From: Pteria penguin
Taxonomy: Eukaryota; Mollusca; Bivalvia; Pterioida; Pteriidae
DNA: 64,000 nucleotides
Reading direction: 5' to 3'
Assembly (NCBI GenBank): GCA_035048485.1
Contig: CM068585.1
Coordinates: 53,388,910 to 53,452,909, forward strand
Shown here: one piece after another, positions 11,167-24,399 of the stretch
Position numbering within the stretch: the first letter of the stretch is position 1
Layout: every line of letters starts with the position of its first letter
Translations under genes and position numbers: made by a program
The notes under the pieces: generated by a model
What the model was told of the DNA's origin: nothing
Databases searched by the model: none
What the model saw: the letters and a program-made list of their open reading frames with translations, nothing else

Positions 11167-11565
11167 CTGGAATATATAGCTATATGTTGTATTTGATCAA
11201 CATAAATTTTTGGAAAATATGTGAATTTATTAACAATAATATGTTAGTATTATTCAAAAGAATTCATAAGAAGCATAAGCCTACTTATCTGAAGGGCTGT
11301 TGCAAAGCTTGGGACAGAAACTATCATATCTATGACCTCTGCCTCAGTACCTGATTTTCTATAAATAACCAGGTATACCAAAGAGACTTGTCAATGACAA
11401 CATAGCGCTCTCTGGAGGGGCATTGTCAGTGCGGAAGCATGTATTTTCAATGTTTTTCTGAATTCAAGGTCAAGTCCAAGGTAAAGGTCAAAAGTTGACC
11501 AGATGAAAGCTCTGGACAAAATGAATCTACAGGTGAAATCCTTATCCCTAATATTTCAAAAGAAA

Positions 11566-12399
11566 CAAGAGGCCCAAGTGGGCCTATATCGCTCACCTGA
11601 GTACCTAGATGATCAGTCATGCATGAAAGAAGAATTCATTTATTTTTGCATTAATGTGACTAAGTCAACACAGATGTTGAAAATATGTCAAATTTTATTT
11701 CAGGCTAGAATAAAAAACAACACTTTTTTGCACATCCATTCAGGTGATTTTGATATTAAGCATTTCCTTTGTCTCTGCAAGAAGTCATTCAGGGCAACAA
11801 GTTAGTCATTTTCTTTAGGTGGGGCCTTTTGTTGACTGATTTCAAGTCTGGGTCATGAACAACAATTGTTTCAAATATTGTCCAGATCTAACTTAAAATT
11901 GCCTAATTTCATATGTTGAGTGTTGAGAAACATCTAAAAACTTATTTAGATGTGTAAAGAAATGAAAAAAAAATTTTTGACCACACAGCTGGATTTGAAC
12001 CGCTACTCTCCATATTTCAATTACCAAGTGGTATATGTACCATTGTGAGAACTGCTTTTTAGACATGGTGGCATTATCTGTTAACCAATTTGGATGAAAT
12101 TTACCAAATTGATAGAGGACCTTTAGTACTTCATGTATTACATGTTTCATTAAAATCTTTCATGTGGTTTTGTAGAAAAAGTTGAAAATGTGAAAAATGG
12201 CCAACCCCCCCTTTTTTTTGGAAGTCTTAAAAAATTCATAAAAAAATCCAAAAATTGAGATAATGACAAAATTCTTTCACAATAATATTCCTTACCACAA
12301 TTATGATCAAAATAGTCATTAAGAAATCATCAATATCAATTAACTGAAAAACATGACACTTTTCTTCATTGAAATGACTAAGTCCAGAAACACGTCAAA
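11566..12399 (+). mobile_element. Element H, partial copy (left part only)
   Basis: It begins 'caagaggcccaagtgggc' and continues 'ctatatcgctcacctgag'. About 830 bases follow that look almost identical to the start of the next copy, which begins directly at its right edge. The element encodes nothing recognisable; an open frame of about 75 codons at its start is shared by all three copies only because the copies are similar. Confidence 0.8.
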
Positions 12400-14969
12400 C
12401 AAGAGGCCCAAGTGGGCCTATATCGCTCACCTGAGTACCTAGATGATCAGTCATGCATGAAGGAAGAATTCATTTATTTTTGCATTAATGTGACTAAGTC
12501 AACACAGATGTTGAAAATATGTCAAATTTTATTTCAGGCTAGAATAAAAAACAACACTTTTTTGCACATCCATTCAGGTGATTTTGATATTAAGCATTTC
12601 CTTTGTCTCTGCAAGAAGTCATTCAGGGCAACAAGTTAGTCATTTTCTTTAGGTGGGGCCTTTTGTTGACTGATTTCAAGTCTGGGTCATGAACAACAAT
12701 TGTTTCAAATATTGTCCAGATCTAACTTAAAATTGCCTAATTTCAAATGTTGAGCGTTGAGAAACATCTAAAAACTTATTTAGATGTGTAAAGAAATGAA
12801 AAAAAAATTTTGACCACAGCTGGATTTGAACCGCTACTCTCCATATTTCAATTACCAAGTGGTATATGTACTATTGTGAGAACTGCTTTTTAGACATGGT
12901 GGCATTATCTGTTAACCAATTTGGATGAAATTTACCAAATTGATAGAGGACTTTTAGTACTTCATGTATTCCATGTTTCATTAAAATCTTTCATGTGGTA
13001 TAACAGCAGAAGTAAAAAATGTGATTGAATTGTTCCTATACACCCTCATTTGGAAGTCTTAAAAAATTCATAGAAAATCCAAAAATTGAGATATTGACAA
13101 AATTCTTTCAAAGTAACAATCCTTACCATAATTATGATCACAATAGTCCATAAGAAATCATCATTATCAATTAACTAGGAAATATGACACTTTTTTCTGC
13201 AATGAATCACCAAGTCCAAAGAAATGTCGAAAAAAATTCTAAAATTTGATTTTGGAAGGGAACCAAAATGACAATACATCTTCACTCATCCCTCTAGATC
13301 ATTTCTATGCATTCTGTTTGTCTCTGTATACAGCCCGTATGAAAAAGAATATTGTTAAACGAGGGAACTCTTTTGTGACCTACTCTTGACTATGGTGGCG
13401 CCACCTGTAAAGAGGTCTGGACGAAAACAACAGAATTTGAAGAGGATCATAAGTGACTTATTTCTACCAAGATTTATTAAAATCCTTCAAACAGTTTTGT
13501 AGAAAAAGTTGAAAATGTGAAAAATGGCCAACCCCCCCTTTTTTTTTTGGAAGTCTTAAACGTAAAATTCCTAATTTCATATGTTGAGTGTTGAGAAACA
13601 TCTAAAAACTTATTTAGATGTGTAAAAAAAAAAAAAATTTTTTTGACCACAGCTGGATTTGAACCGCTACTCTCCATATTTCAATTACCAAGTGGTATAT
13701 GTACCATTGTGAGACCTACTTTTAGACATGGTGGCATTATCTGTTAACCAATTTGGATGATCCGCACAAAAAACAAAACCTTTGAAAAGGACTATGAGTA
13801 CTTGCATCCTACCCAGTTTTATCACAATCCTTCAAGTTGTTCTGTAGATCAAGTTGAAGATATGAAAAATTGTCCCCCCCCCCCCCCCCTTTTCTTGGAA
13901 GTCTTAAAAAATTCATAAAAAATTCAAAAATCGAGATATTGAAAAAATTCCTTCACACCAGCATTCCTTACCATAGAAATGATTAAATGAAACCAAATGA
14001 ATGCATCAATGTTTACTAAAAGAAAATAATAACTCTTTAATACATTAAAATAACAAAGTCCAAAATAAAAATGAAAAAACGTCAAAAATTTGATTTCGGA
14101 ATGGAACCAAAAATATCAACACTTCTTCCCATATGCCTCTATCTCATTCCTATGCAGTCGGTTTGTCGCTGTATGCACCCGATCTGAATAAGAAGTTTGT
14201 CAAAGGAGGGTACCCTCTGTGACCTACTTTTGTCTGTGGTGGTGCCACCTGTTCATGGATCCTGACAAAGATGACCACATTTGTCGGGGACCTTGAGTAT
14301 TTGATGCATGCCAAGTTTCATTGAATTCCAGCAAGTGGTTCCGAAGAAAAAGTTCAAACTGTGAAATGTTTACACCAATTATCCCACCCCCCCCTTTTTC
14401 TTGAAAGTCTTAAAAAATTCATAAAAAATCCAAAACATAAAATATTGAAAAATTTTCTTCGCAGTAGTATTTCTTACCATCAAAATGATCAAATTAAACC
14501 AAATTAATGCATCAATGTTTACTAAAAGAAAAAAATACCTCTTTTCTGCATTAAAATTACCAAGTACAAAAAAACGTCAAAAAAACGTCAAAAATTTGAT
14601 TTCGGAATGGAACCAAAAATAACAACACTTCTTCACACATCCCTCTAGATCATTCCTATGCATTTGGTTTGTCTCTGTATGCCCCCGGTCTGAAGAAGAA
14701 GTTTGTCAAAGGAGGGTACCCTCTTTGACCTACTTTTGCCTGTGGTGGCGCCACCTGTTCATGAATCTGGACGAAAAACAACAACACTTGTAGGGGACCA
14801 TGAGTACTACATGCTTATCAAGTTTCATCAAATTCTGTTCAGTGGTTCTGGAGAAAAAGTCGAAAATGTGAAAAGTTAACGACGGACGATGGACGACGGA
14901 CGGACGACGGACGACGGACGGTGATTGATCACAATAGCTCACTTGAGCCTTTGGCTCAGGTGAGCTAAA
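12400..14969 (+). mobile_element. Element H, long copy
   Basis: This is the fullest copy. It starts as the partial copy does and ends with 'tagctcacttgagcc-ttt-ggctcaggtgagcta', a near-perfect hairpin, followed by A residues. The left 'gctcacctgag' is the inverse of the right 'ctcaggtgagc', giving short inverted ends. A simple 'gacgacggacg' run precedes the hairpin. Internally there are related sub-blocks with 'ggaagtcttaaaaaattc' and C-runs, so the element was itself built from diverged tandem blocks of about 0.6-0.7 kb. A 3' hairpin closing on CTAA is compatible with a Helitron-like end, but no 5' TC and no Rep/helicase is seen, so the class is open. Confidence 0.8.
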
Positions 14970-15338
14970 AAGCATAAATTTCTATTTGACGGATCTTGAC
15001 CCTGAACACAATTTTTAATAACCCATCTTTATAGATTGTTGAAATGCAATTAGTTTCCCCATTTATGTACTGGTTCTGGAGAAGAAGATGTTTGAAGAGG
15101 GGTACCCTTTTGGCCACTTTTGGTCCTGCCCTGGATCCACCACTGAGGGAATCTGGATCCCGAACACAATTTTTGTAGGGGACCTTGAGTACATCATTTA
15201 CACAAAGTTTGATCCAAATCTGCAATGAAGTTCCAGAGAAGAAGTGGAAAATGTGAAAAAGTTAACGACGGATGACGACGACGACGGACGGCGCACTATG
15301 ACTATAACTCACTTGAGCCTTTGGCTCAGGTGAGCTAA
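14970..15338 (+). mobile_element. Element H, diverged right-end copy
   Basis: A third right end follows: a 'gacgacgacgacggacg' run, then the same 'cttgagcctttggctcag' hairpin and A residues. The body is more diverged than the other copies, so this unit is older or of another subfamily. Confidence 0.7.
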
Positions 15339-15339
15339 A

Positions 15340-15540
15340 AAAAACCAGGTAAAAGTTTTTGAAAATTAGGTCAAATTCCGATGTCAAGGTCACAATGTCA
15401 AAAGACAAACAAAGTTCTTGACATGAGGGACCAATGTTTGAAGTATCAAAGCTCTACCACTTACAGTTCAAAAGATATAGCCCAGGTTAAAGTTTTTTGT
15501 GCATGAGGACACCAACTAACAGATAACACAACATTTCACT
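15340..15540 (+). repeat. GGTCAAGG-type repeat, short copy
   Basis: Contains 'caaggtcacaatgtc' and 'cagttcaaaagatatagc' in the usual order; truncated. Confidence 0.5.
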
Positions 15541-15791
15541 AGAAATGATCCATTTTCAATTATTTAAATAAAAAACAGTTGAACTTCAAAAATGATATTT
15601 TATATTCTTCATTCAATAAAGACTAGCTAACCAGAAGATTTTATTTTTATACACAGTCGATCAACTTTTACGCTCTCGGTAAAAGAAAATGACAATAAGA
15701 CGATGTTTCTGACATCATAAGATATTATATCATTTAGCAGATGTTTGTCTCACTCTATATTGAGAAAAAGTCAATTGAGCTTAACGTTAAT

Positions 15792-16394
15792 TTAAAGGAG
15801 CATGGTCCGACTGAAGTTGGGAAAAGTATAAAAAAAATGTAAACAGATTTCTTAAACGGCAATCGATTGCTAGTATATTATCTAAGATGTGTAAAAAGTA
15901 TCGTTACCAAAGTCGATGTCGTTAACGAGATATGCCCATTCTAAATTTGTAACATAACCAGGCCAACTCCTTGAATATTGATGAGGTCGGTCAGAGGAAA
16001 TCACGTGACAATGAAACTCGAGCTTTACCTGATTCTAACATTTGTCCCACTTTTCTTTTTATCGCCTCTGAGTCTGTGTATAGTTATTTTCTACCACACT
16101 TGCTTTTCTCGTGCTCGTATTCCTATATGTGAACCATTTTTGTTGTTTTCTACAGTGAATATCCGCGCATGCACACGATTATGGGCGAAGCATCGCCTTA
16201 TTTGGGGAATTGATACCAACCGAATTTAATTCGACTCAATTACCTTTATTCTATGAAAACATTGAGGGATTTTAGTTTTAAATTTTGCAATTAACACAAA
16301 GCTTATAATTTATTTAATACAGGAAAAATAAGATATTGTCATAATTTATCCTTTTCATGCTAAAATTTTCCAATCTCGGACTATGTCCCTTTAA
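15792..16394. mobile_element. TTAA-flanked inverted-repeat element
   Basis: The left end reads TTAA then 'aggagcatggtccga' and the right end reads 'tcggactatgtccct' then TTAA, an inverted repeat with three mismatches in 19. TTAA at both borders is the target duplication typical of piggyBac-like transposition, though the inner end does not begin with the usual CCC. About 600 bp, without a transposase. The right half is repeated, almost unchanged, at 45.6-46.0 kb. Confidence 0.7.
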
Positions 16395-16667
16395 CATAAA
16401 TCTCAATTAACACTTACTTAACAATAAATCAGTTTTAAACTAACATGAAATTAATGTTAAAACATTTAACATTTATTTAGATTAACAATAATTTCCTAAT
16501 ATTAAATTTTGGATTGTTAAATTATCATTAAGTTTTACATTTAAATATTCTTATTGATTTAATGTTAAATAAATGCTAAGCACAATTGGCTGTGTACATG
16601 TATATATGGAATTTAAAATTCTTTCTCAAGGAAATTGTTTGGACAATTAATCAAGTTTTGTTTATAC

Positions 16668-16769
16668 TTCTTAAACTTCTCTGCATCATGTCTGCTATCA
16701 AGATGGTGTCTCCATGCCATTGGAAATGTTACCCTGTGGTTCCCTTCATACTGAGACTGGTTTGCATCC
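16668..16769 (-). CDS. U1 exon c (102 nt), unrecognised gene
   Basis: The exon encodes [15 protein letters not shown], then [13 protein letters not shown] and AEKFK, ending in a split lysine codon. The acceptor is a strong pyrimidine tract ending TTTAG, and the donor is GTATAA. The His/Arg-rich [10 protein letters not shown] segment looks like constrained coding sequence rather than chance. A long AT dinucleotide array starts about 40 bases upstream of the acceptor in the transcript sense. I do not recognise the domain. Confidence 0.62.
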
Positions 16770-16806
16770 CTAAACAAAGAAAAAACAAATATTCATCCTA
16801 AAAAGC

Positions 16807-17073
<267 letters not shown>

Positions 17074-17099
17074 TGGTTTACATATGCAGTACAGGATGA

Positions 17100-18350
17100 A
17101 TAGCAGAAAATAAATCATTTTAGAAAAATCCTTTCCGACCACTGGATTGTGAAATTAACAAGAAAAGTGGTACAAATGATGTATGCTCCCCAAACTACAG
17201 CAATCATTTATAGGCAGAAGAATGTGAAATTTTCCCTTTGGTTTGCATAATTCAAGCAGTTTGCTTAAAATAATAATTCATGATCCCACTTTAGAATTTG
17301 CTAAAAAATATCAACCATTTTTATAAAGATTGTTTTTATTTATGTCTCAGTGACTCTCTCCGGAAACATGATAAACTAAATGTCTCTAAACATTTCTGTG
17401 AAAAACAAACAAAACCCCTGGGGAAATATCAAGTTTTTTTCACTGACCTTGAGTTATCAAGTACGGCCTTGAAGGACACTAATTTAAAAATAAATTGCCA
17501 AAAGGTATATTTGTGTGAAGTATCATCAACATCTGTTTAAATAAGTTAAAATATGAGCCTTACTGATATTTTAAATTTTCAGTGACCTTGACCATTCAGG
17601 AATGACATTGGGACACAATAGTGAGAAAATCGTGGTCTCATGAATCACATGTGTGCAGTCATGTGTAAAGTATTATGATCATTAAATGTAGACAATTAGC
17701 TAAAATATTAGTAAAAGTTCTATTTGTCATAAATTCTATTTTCTAAATGACCTTTCAGAATTGACCTTGAAAACCTTGGTCTAAAAGGTTTGATCCACAA
17801 TAATATATGCCAGAAGTATTATCCTTACCTATCAAAAATAAGCTTGACCTTTCAGATATGACCATGAAGGACCTTATGTTATAGTTTTAGTCCTGTGTAA
17901 GATTTTGTGAAACATTATCATTATCTATTAAAATTACACTAAAATGTAAGCCCTTTTTCATATTTTAAGTTCTAATTTGGGAGTGATCTTATCCTTTGTG
18001 GAATGACCTCGAATGATGTTTGTCCAAAAGTCCACACCCTGAATAAAAATTAAGTGAAGTATTGTCTAACATGTAGTAAATTTAGACCGTACAGCCGCTT
18101 CGCCTAGCCTACAAAGCATGCCGCATATAACGTCATGCCACGGAGACAACCCTAAAAAAGGTTGTTCCAATGACGTACATATATTACAGCATGCTTAGCA
18201 GACACTGGAAGTGAAGTTTGAAGTTGTCAAACAGTGTAGGAAATATGAGCTTGGAGGGAATGACAGATAGATAAACAGACAGACAGACAAACAGATGGGC
18301 AGACGGGTGGACAGGCTGACAGACAGATTACTATACAGCACCCGCCATAA
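17100..18350 (+). repeat. Decayed dispersed repeats with GACA tail
   Basis: Repeated words such as 'gaccttgaccattcagg', 'aatgaccttgaaggac' and 'aagtattatcattac' recur about every 150 bases and the block ends with 'acagacagacagacaaac' near 18280. It resembles the tandem 'gaccttgac' block at 40.9-41.6 kb. A 30-base palindromic part ('tagcctacaaagcatgc'…'gcatgcttagcag') lies near 18110-18200. No exon was recognised. Confidence 0.5.
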
Positions 18351-18596
18351 TGGCAAGGCTCTTAAAAGTTATCCAAGGTTCAAAGATCAGAGCCAATCTC
18401 AAACATGCACACCTAGATCATATAACTGACAAATGAAACTATAAATGATTTTTTATGTTGAATAATCTCTAAGGAGTTAGCCATCACAAACTAGTAATTA
18501 CAATCTTCATGAAAAAATATTTGAACCACTAGTTCACAAACAAATTTTGCTAGCCTGCTGTATATCACCTATGGCAACTTTTATTAGCCCAACAAC

Positions 18597-18780
18597 AAAT
18601 CTCATTTGTTGGTTGGTTGGTTGATTGGTGTTTTATGTCACTTTTAACAATTTTTCAGCTATATCACGACATGGAAGCAGGAGGTTACCAACATCATAAA
18701 CATAGTGGCGCAACCTGGAAATCGAACCTGGATCGTTGGCCCTGCAAGCTAAGCGTTTAACACTACACCAAGCCTGCCCC
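18597..18780 (-). mobile_element. tRNA-derived SINE, second family, minus strand
   Basis: On the minus strand it begins 'ggggcaggcttggtgtag' with an A-box-like core and has a B-box-like 'aggttcgatttcc'; the 3' end is a run of 'aaccaaccaacaaatg' type. A second copy is at 52.4 kb. The head differs from the SINE at 1.5 kb, so this is another lineage. Neither copy encodes protein. Confidence 0.8.
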
Positions 18781-19466
18781 TGACAAATCTGATAACCTCT
18801 GGTATCAGATTTAGTAAGTATTTTCGTGAAGGACGGTTTACAAATGGATTGCTGGAGGGGCAGACAACAGATGATAGAATAGTGAATAAGCTTGACCGGT
18901 CTCGGACAGATAGAGTTAATAATGGAATTTCTGGGATTCAACATAAGTTTTTAGCACCAATGTAAATTGATATGGTAAAAAAAAACAATCTCTTATACAT
19001 TGGTAAAAAGTTATGAACAACAGGGGCTTGTTGTTCAGAACTTTAACAACTGGTTAAGCTAACCAGTGGTTAAAGTTTGAGAGACAATTAATTTAATTCA
19101 TAAGATTTCTGTATAAAAATCTAAATTACAAATCAGTACACAGACTATAACTTAATGCCTTCTCATTTCAAAGATATAGTCAGATGAAATTTAACCATTT
19201 GTTAGCTTAAGCAGCGGTTAAAGTTTCAAAAACTGGCTCCAGATCTATCAAAAAAGCAACACATTGATTATGGAAGATTTTTCAAAAAAAAAATACATAG
19301 AATTCATGGCAGGACCTCCTAGTTAGTATGCATTAGGAGTGTAATTAGAAGAGCTGACCCATTTAGTGAGTAATGCACAAGATTTTAATTTGAACAATAT
19401 ATAAGAAGTGCAGTAATGATACAGATGCAAAAGAAGTTGTGTAAAACATACAACAGTGCACATTAC

Positions 19467-19538
19467 CTCTTCGGACTTTGTCCATCTACTGAAGAACTTG
19501 CATCTGATGGCCTTGAACCTTCCATATTACTTTGTACG
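19467..19538 (-). CDS. U1 exon b (72 nt), unrecognised gene
   Basis: The exon reads VQSNMEGSRPSDASSSVDGQ followed by SPK and a split arginine codon. The acceptor is TTTTTAG and the donor GTAATG. It is serine-rich and probably a disordered linker. It joins in phase to the exons on both sides, giving SPK-R-DANQ at the downstream junction. No domain is recognised. Confidence 0.6.
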
Positions 19539-20224
19539 CTAAAAACCAAATACTGAATGCAGTTTTCCTCTACTTGTACGAAAAGTTAAGATACATTCAT
19601 ATCAAAATAAAACAAAAGGTGGAGTTTCAATTATTGAGATATTGGTAGGGGACCAGTTCCCAGCTAAGACAAGTTACCGACTACTACGTTATTAGGAGTA
19701 TTCAAAACGTGAATAGACAAAATTTTCATATGTAATGGCAAGTGTCCTATGTATTGTAGACAATCACATGAAAAAATCTCATAAATTCACGTTTCAAAAG
19801 AGAAAACTGAAGACATCTGACAAAGCTGTATGACAAAAATCACCAAGGAAATACACACAAAACCTGATAATGGTAGAATATACACTGAAAAATGACATTA
19901 CAAAAATATTTGATTGTGCTGCGGTTACGATACCGACTTAGGACGGTCAATTGAAATAACATACGCCATTCAATGGGTGTGGTTAAAATAACGTAAAAAA
20001 GCCAAAGTAACGTCGTAGAAAACAACTAATCTTGGCCAGTTACTGGTTCTCTACCAGTATTTAATCAAATTTCCAGTTAATGGAACTGATTTTAAAAGTC
20101 TGTTATAAAATTCTATCGTCTAAATAGGTTTATCAAAATTATACAATTTATTAGGTTTCTGCCAAACTTAAACTAAATTCAAATATATATTCATCAAACT
20201 ATTTCTGCAGTATATCAAGAAATA

Positions 20225-20650
20225 GTGTGGCACAAGGAATGCACATGGAAAATATTCAAGCCCTGTCTATAATGGTTCTCCAGGTCAAAGTTGTTTGCCT
20301 ATGTAAGTTAATCTTCAAGGTCAAGGTCAAAATGCAAAAAGATAATATACGTTATGAAAGGTCTTGTCACAAGGAATATACACATGATATACTGAAGCCC
20401 TATCTCTTACTGTTTAAAAATTATTTCCAAGGTTTAAGTTTTTTAAAAGTAGGTCAAACTTCAAGGAAAAGGTCAGAATGTCAAAAATTTTGATACCCAA
20501 TGAAAAGTCTTGGCACAAGGAATACACATGTGAAATATTAAACCCCTGTCTGTTATGGTTCTAAAGGTTTAAGGTTTCAACTATGGACAATGATAACAAC
20601 AACAATGCCAGAAGTATGACAACAGCTCTCTGGACATTCATCCCAGCAAA
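20225..20650 (+). repeat. GGTCAAGG-type repeat
   Basis: It contains 'cttcaaggtcaaggtc', 'aaaggtcttgtcacaagg' and 'aatacacatgtgaaat'. It is a copy of the element at about 8.0-8.3 kb and ends where element H begins. Confidence 0.65.
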
Positions 20651-20655
20651 CTAAA

Positions 20656-22935
20656 CAAGAGGCCCAAGTGGGCCTATATCGCTCACCTGAGTACCTAGAT
20701 TATCAGTCATGCATGAAGGAAGAATTCATTTATTTTTGCATTAATGTGACTAAGTCAACACAGATGTGGAAAATATGTCAAATTTTATTTCAGGCTAGAA
20801 TAAAAAACAACACTTTTTTGCACATCCATTCAGGTGATTTTGATATTAAGCATTTCCTCTGTCTCTGCAAGAAGTCATTCAGGGCAACAAGTTAGTCATT
20901 TTCTTTAGGTGGGGCCTTTTGTTGACTGATTTCAAGTCTGGGTCATGAACAACAATTGTTTCAAATATTGTCCAGATCTAACTTAAAATTGCCTAATTTC
21001 ATATGTTGAGTGTTGAGAAACATCTAAAAACTTATTTAGATGTGTAAAGAAATGAAAAAAAAATTTTGACCACAGCTGGATTTGAACCGCTACTCTCCAT
21101 ATTTCAATTACCAAGTGGTATATGTACTATTGTGAGAACTGCTTTTTAGACATGGTGGCATTATCTGTTAACCAATTTGGATGAAATTTACCAAATTGAT
21201 AGAGGACTTTTAGTACTTCATGTATTCCATGTTTCATTAAAATCTTTCATGTGGTATAACAGCAGAAGTGAAAAATGTGATTGAATTGTTCCTATACACC
21301 TTCATTTGGAAGTCTTAAAAAATTCATAGAAAATCCAAAAATTGAGATATTGACAAAATTCTTTCAAAGTAACAATCCTTACCATAATTATGATCACAAT
21401 AGTCATTAAGAAATCATCATTATCAATTAACTAGGAAATATGACACTTTTTTCTGCATTGAATCACCAAGTCCAAAGAAATGTCGAAAAAAATTCTAAAA
21501 TTTGATTTTGGAAGGGAACCAAAATGACAATACATCTTCACTCATCCCTCTAGATCATTTCTGTGCATTCTGTTTGTCTCTGTATACAGCCCGTATGAAA
21601 AAGAATATTGTTAAACGAGGGAACTCTTTTGTGACCTACTCTTGACTATGGTGGCGCCACCTGTAAAGAGGTCTGGACGAAAACAGCAGAATTTGAAGAG
21701 GATCATAAGTGACTTATTTCTACCAAGATTTATTAAAATCCTTCAAACAGTTTTGTAGAAAAAGTTGAAAATGTGAAAAATGGCCAAAACCACCCCCCCC
21801 CCTTTTTTTTTGGAAGTCTTAAACGTAAAATTCCTAATTTCATATGTTGAGTGTTGAGAAACATCTAAAACCTTATTTAGATGTGTAAAAAAAAAAAAAA
21901 AAAATTTTTTGACCACAGCTGGATTTGAACCGCTACTCTCCATATTTCAATTACCAAGTGGTATATGTACCATTGTGAGACCTACTTTTAGACATGGTGG
22001 CATTATCTGTTAACCAATTTGGATGATCTGCACAAAAAACAAAACCTTTGAAAAGGACTATGAGTACTTGCATCCTACCCAGTTTTATCACAATCCTTCA
22101 AGTTGTTCTGTAGATCAAGTTGAAGATATGAAAAATTGTCCCCCCCCCCCCCCCCCCCTTTTCTTGGAAGTCTTAAAAAATTCATAAAAAATTCAAAAAT
22201 CAAGATATTGAAAAAATTCCTTCGCACCAGCATTCCTTACCATAGAAATGATTAAATGAAACCAAATGAATGCATCAATGTTTACTAAAAGAAAATAATA
22301 ACTCTTTAATGCATTAAAATAACAAAGTCCAAAATAAAAATGAAAAAACGTCAAAAATTTGATTTCCGAATGGAACCAAAAATATCAACACTTCTTCCCA
22401 TATGCCTCTAAATCATTCCTATGCTGTTCAAAATATTGAAAAATTTTCTTCGCAGTAGTATTTCTTACCATCAAAATGATCAAATTAAACCAAATTAATG
22501 CATCAATGTTTACTAAAAGAAAAAAATACCTCTTTTCTGCATTAAAACTACCAAATACAAAAAAAACGGCAAAAAAACGTCAAAAATTTGATTTCGGATC
22601 GGAACCAAAAATAACAACACTTCTTCACACATCCCTCTGGATCATTCCTATGCATTCGGTTTGTCTCTGTATGCCCCCGGTCTGAAGAAGAAGTTTGTCA
22701 AAGGAGGGTACCCTCTTTGACCTACTTTTGCCTGTGGTGGCGCCACCTGTTCATGAATCCGGACGAAAAACAACAACACTTGTAGGGGACCATGAATACT
22801 ACATGCTTATCAAGTTTCATCAAATTCTGTTCAGTGGTTCTGGAGAAGAAGTCGAAAATGTGAAAAGTTAACGACGGACGACGGACGGTGATTGATCACA
22901 ATAGCTCACTTGAGCCTTTGGCTCAGGTGAGCTAA
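20656..22935 (+). mobile_element. Element H, second long copy
   Basis: It has the same left end ('caagaggcccaagtggg'), body order and right-end hairpin as the copy at 12.4-15.0 kb, and by eye nearly all bases agree over long runs. It lacks a few hundred bases of an inner sub-block, near 22420. The C-runs are expanded differently. The high identity indicates recent transposition or duplication. Confidence 0.85.
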
Positions 22936-23319
22936 AAATATATACATATATAAAATCAGATATAGTAAAAGTTCAGGCCTTTTCTGATTGTAAAGCATGA
23001 AGGCCTAGAAGTTTTAAGCTTAGCCCGATATTTAAAGTCAGTGATAAGCAATATACAGTCAGACTTTCCCTGGTCATCAGAACATCACACTTTAAAGTAT
23101 TCAATCCAAAGAAGCACTAATAAGATATCAACAGATATAACTTTTATTTTTGAAGTGAATTTATCTAATGACACTCTTGAATGCATCAAAGAAATCTAGA
23201 CAGGTGTTTTAAGAAGTGTTGTTGCTTTCGGTTTTATTATGAAATCAAAGTTTGACATTTTCTTGAGTTTTTTTTTAATTTGTCATCTTCGCTTAGTTTC
23301 AAACAACTCCAAAGATTTT

Positions 23320-23770
23320 CTTTTTAAATCCCACCCTTATGACCATGACCTTTGACCTTTTCACCCTAGAAACAATAGGGCACATTTTTCACTCATGATG
23401 GGTTAAGTTTATGAAGATTCATTGCAAAATCACTAAACATAATGGACTTATGGCCGAAAACCAATTTTTGGTACTCCACTCCTATGACCAAGACCTCTGA
23501 CCCCAAAAACAATGGGGCACATCTTCCACTCATGGTGAGTAAGTGTATGAAGTTTCATTGCAATAGCATTAAACGTATTGGACTTAATACTGTCGAGAAA
23601 CCAATATTTGATACTCCACTCCTTTGACCTTGACCTCTGACCTTTTGACCCCAGAAACAATAAGTTACATCTTCCACTCATGGTGAGTAAGTGTATGTAG
23701 TTTCATTTCAATGGTACTTAAATATATTGGACTTATGGTCCGGAAATCATTTGCTGATGGACGCCCACCC
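23320..23770 (+). repeat. Tandem repeat, about 150-bp unit, three copies
   Basis: The words 'actccactcctatgacc', 'tgacccc(a)gaaacaata', 'cttccactcatggtgag' and 'tattggacttatgg' recur in the same order three times. Both strands have short open frames here that are artefacts of the repeat. Confidence 0.75.
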
Positions 23771-23869
23771 ATCGATCTGCCCGTCTCATCAAATCAAGAG
23801 CCAAGTTTTGCAACTCCACTAATAATTGTTAAAGTCATTGAATTGTAGGTTAAATGTTACAGTCAACAA

Positions 23870-24235
23870 TGAGAACATGAGGTCAAAAATTACAGTAGTG
23901 ATGGATAAGTCTTGACACAAGGAATACAAATGTGAAATATGAAAGTCTCTCCTCTTACAATTCAAAAAGTTCTAACCAATGTAAAAGTTTTTGAAATGTA
24001 GGTCAAAGATCATGTCATTGATCACAAGGTCAATGATCTTGGAGTAATTTGAAAGGGCTTCATTAGTGGAGTATGCACGCCAAATATGAAGTCTCTATCT
24101 CTCATACTTCTAAAGTTATGGCAAGTGTTAAAGTTGACAACAGACAGACAAAGAAACAAACAAATGACGTGAAATGTACAAAGAAACAGAAAGACAGGAC
24201 AGTAACAAAATGCCCCTGATCTATTGATCTGAAAT
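23870..24235 (+). repeat. GGTCAAGG-type repeat with GACA tail
   Basis: It repeats 'ttctaaccaatgtaaaag', 'gaaagggcttcattagtg' and 'gtatgcacgccaaatatg', which also occur at 6.5-6.8 kb, and ends with 'gacaacagacagacaaag'. Confidence 0.65.
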
Positions 24236-24399
24236 TTATTAACAAAATTTAATGTCATGTATTTGATTTCTTTCTAATTTAATTACGTACAATTAAATCA
24301 GTTTGCACAGTGCTACACATTAAATCAATGCATCAGAAGCAACCTATAAGGAGAAAATCTAAGAAAATAAAATAACGAAATCCAAAAGGAATTACAAAA

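Noticed and set aside
11566..11805. A conserved frame of about 75 codons at the start of element H, present in three copies
   Set aside because: It is conserved only because the copies are recent; no domain, no start context and no sign that changes avoid altering the protein.
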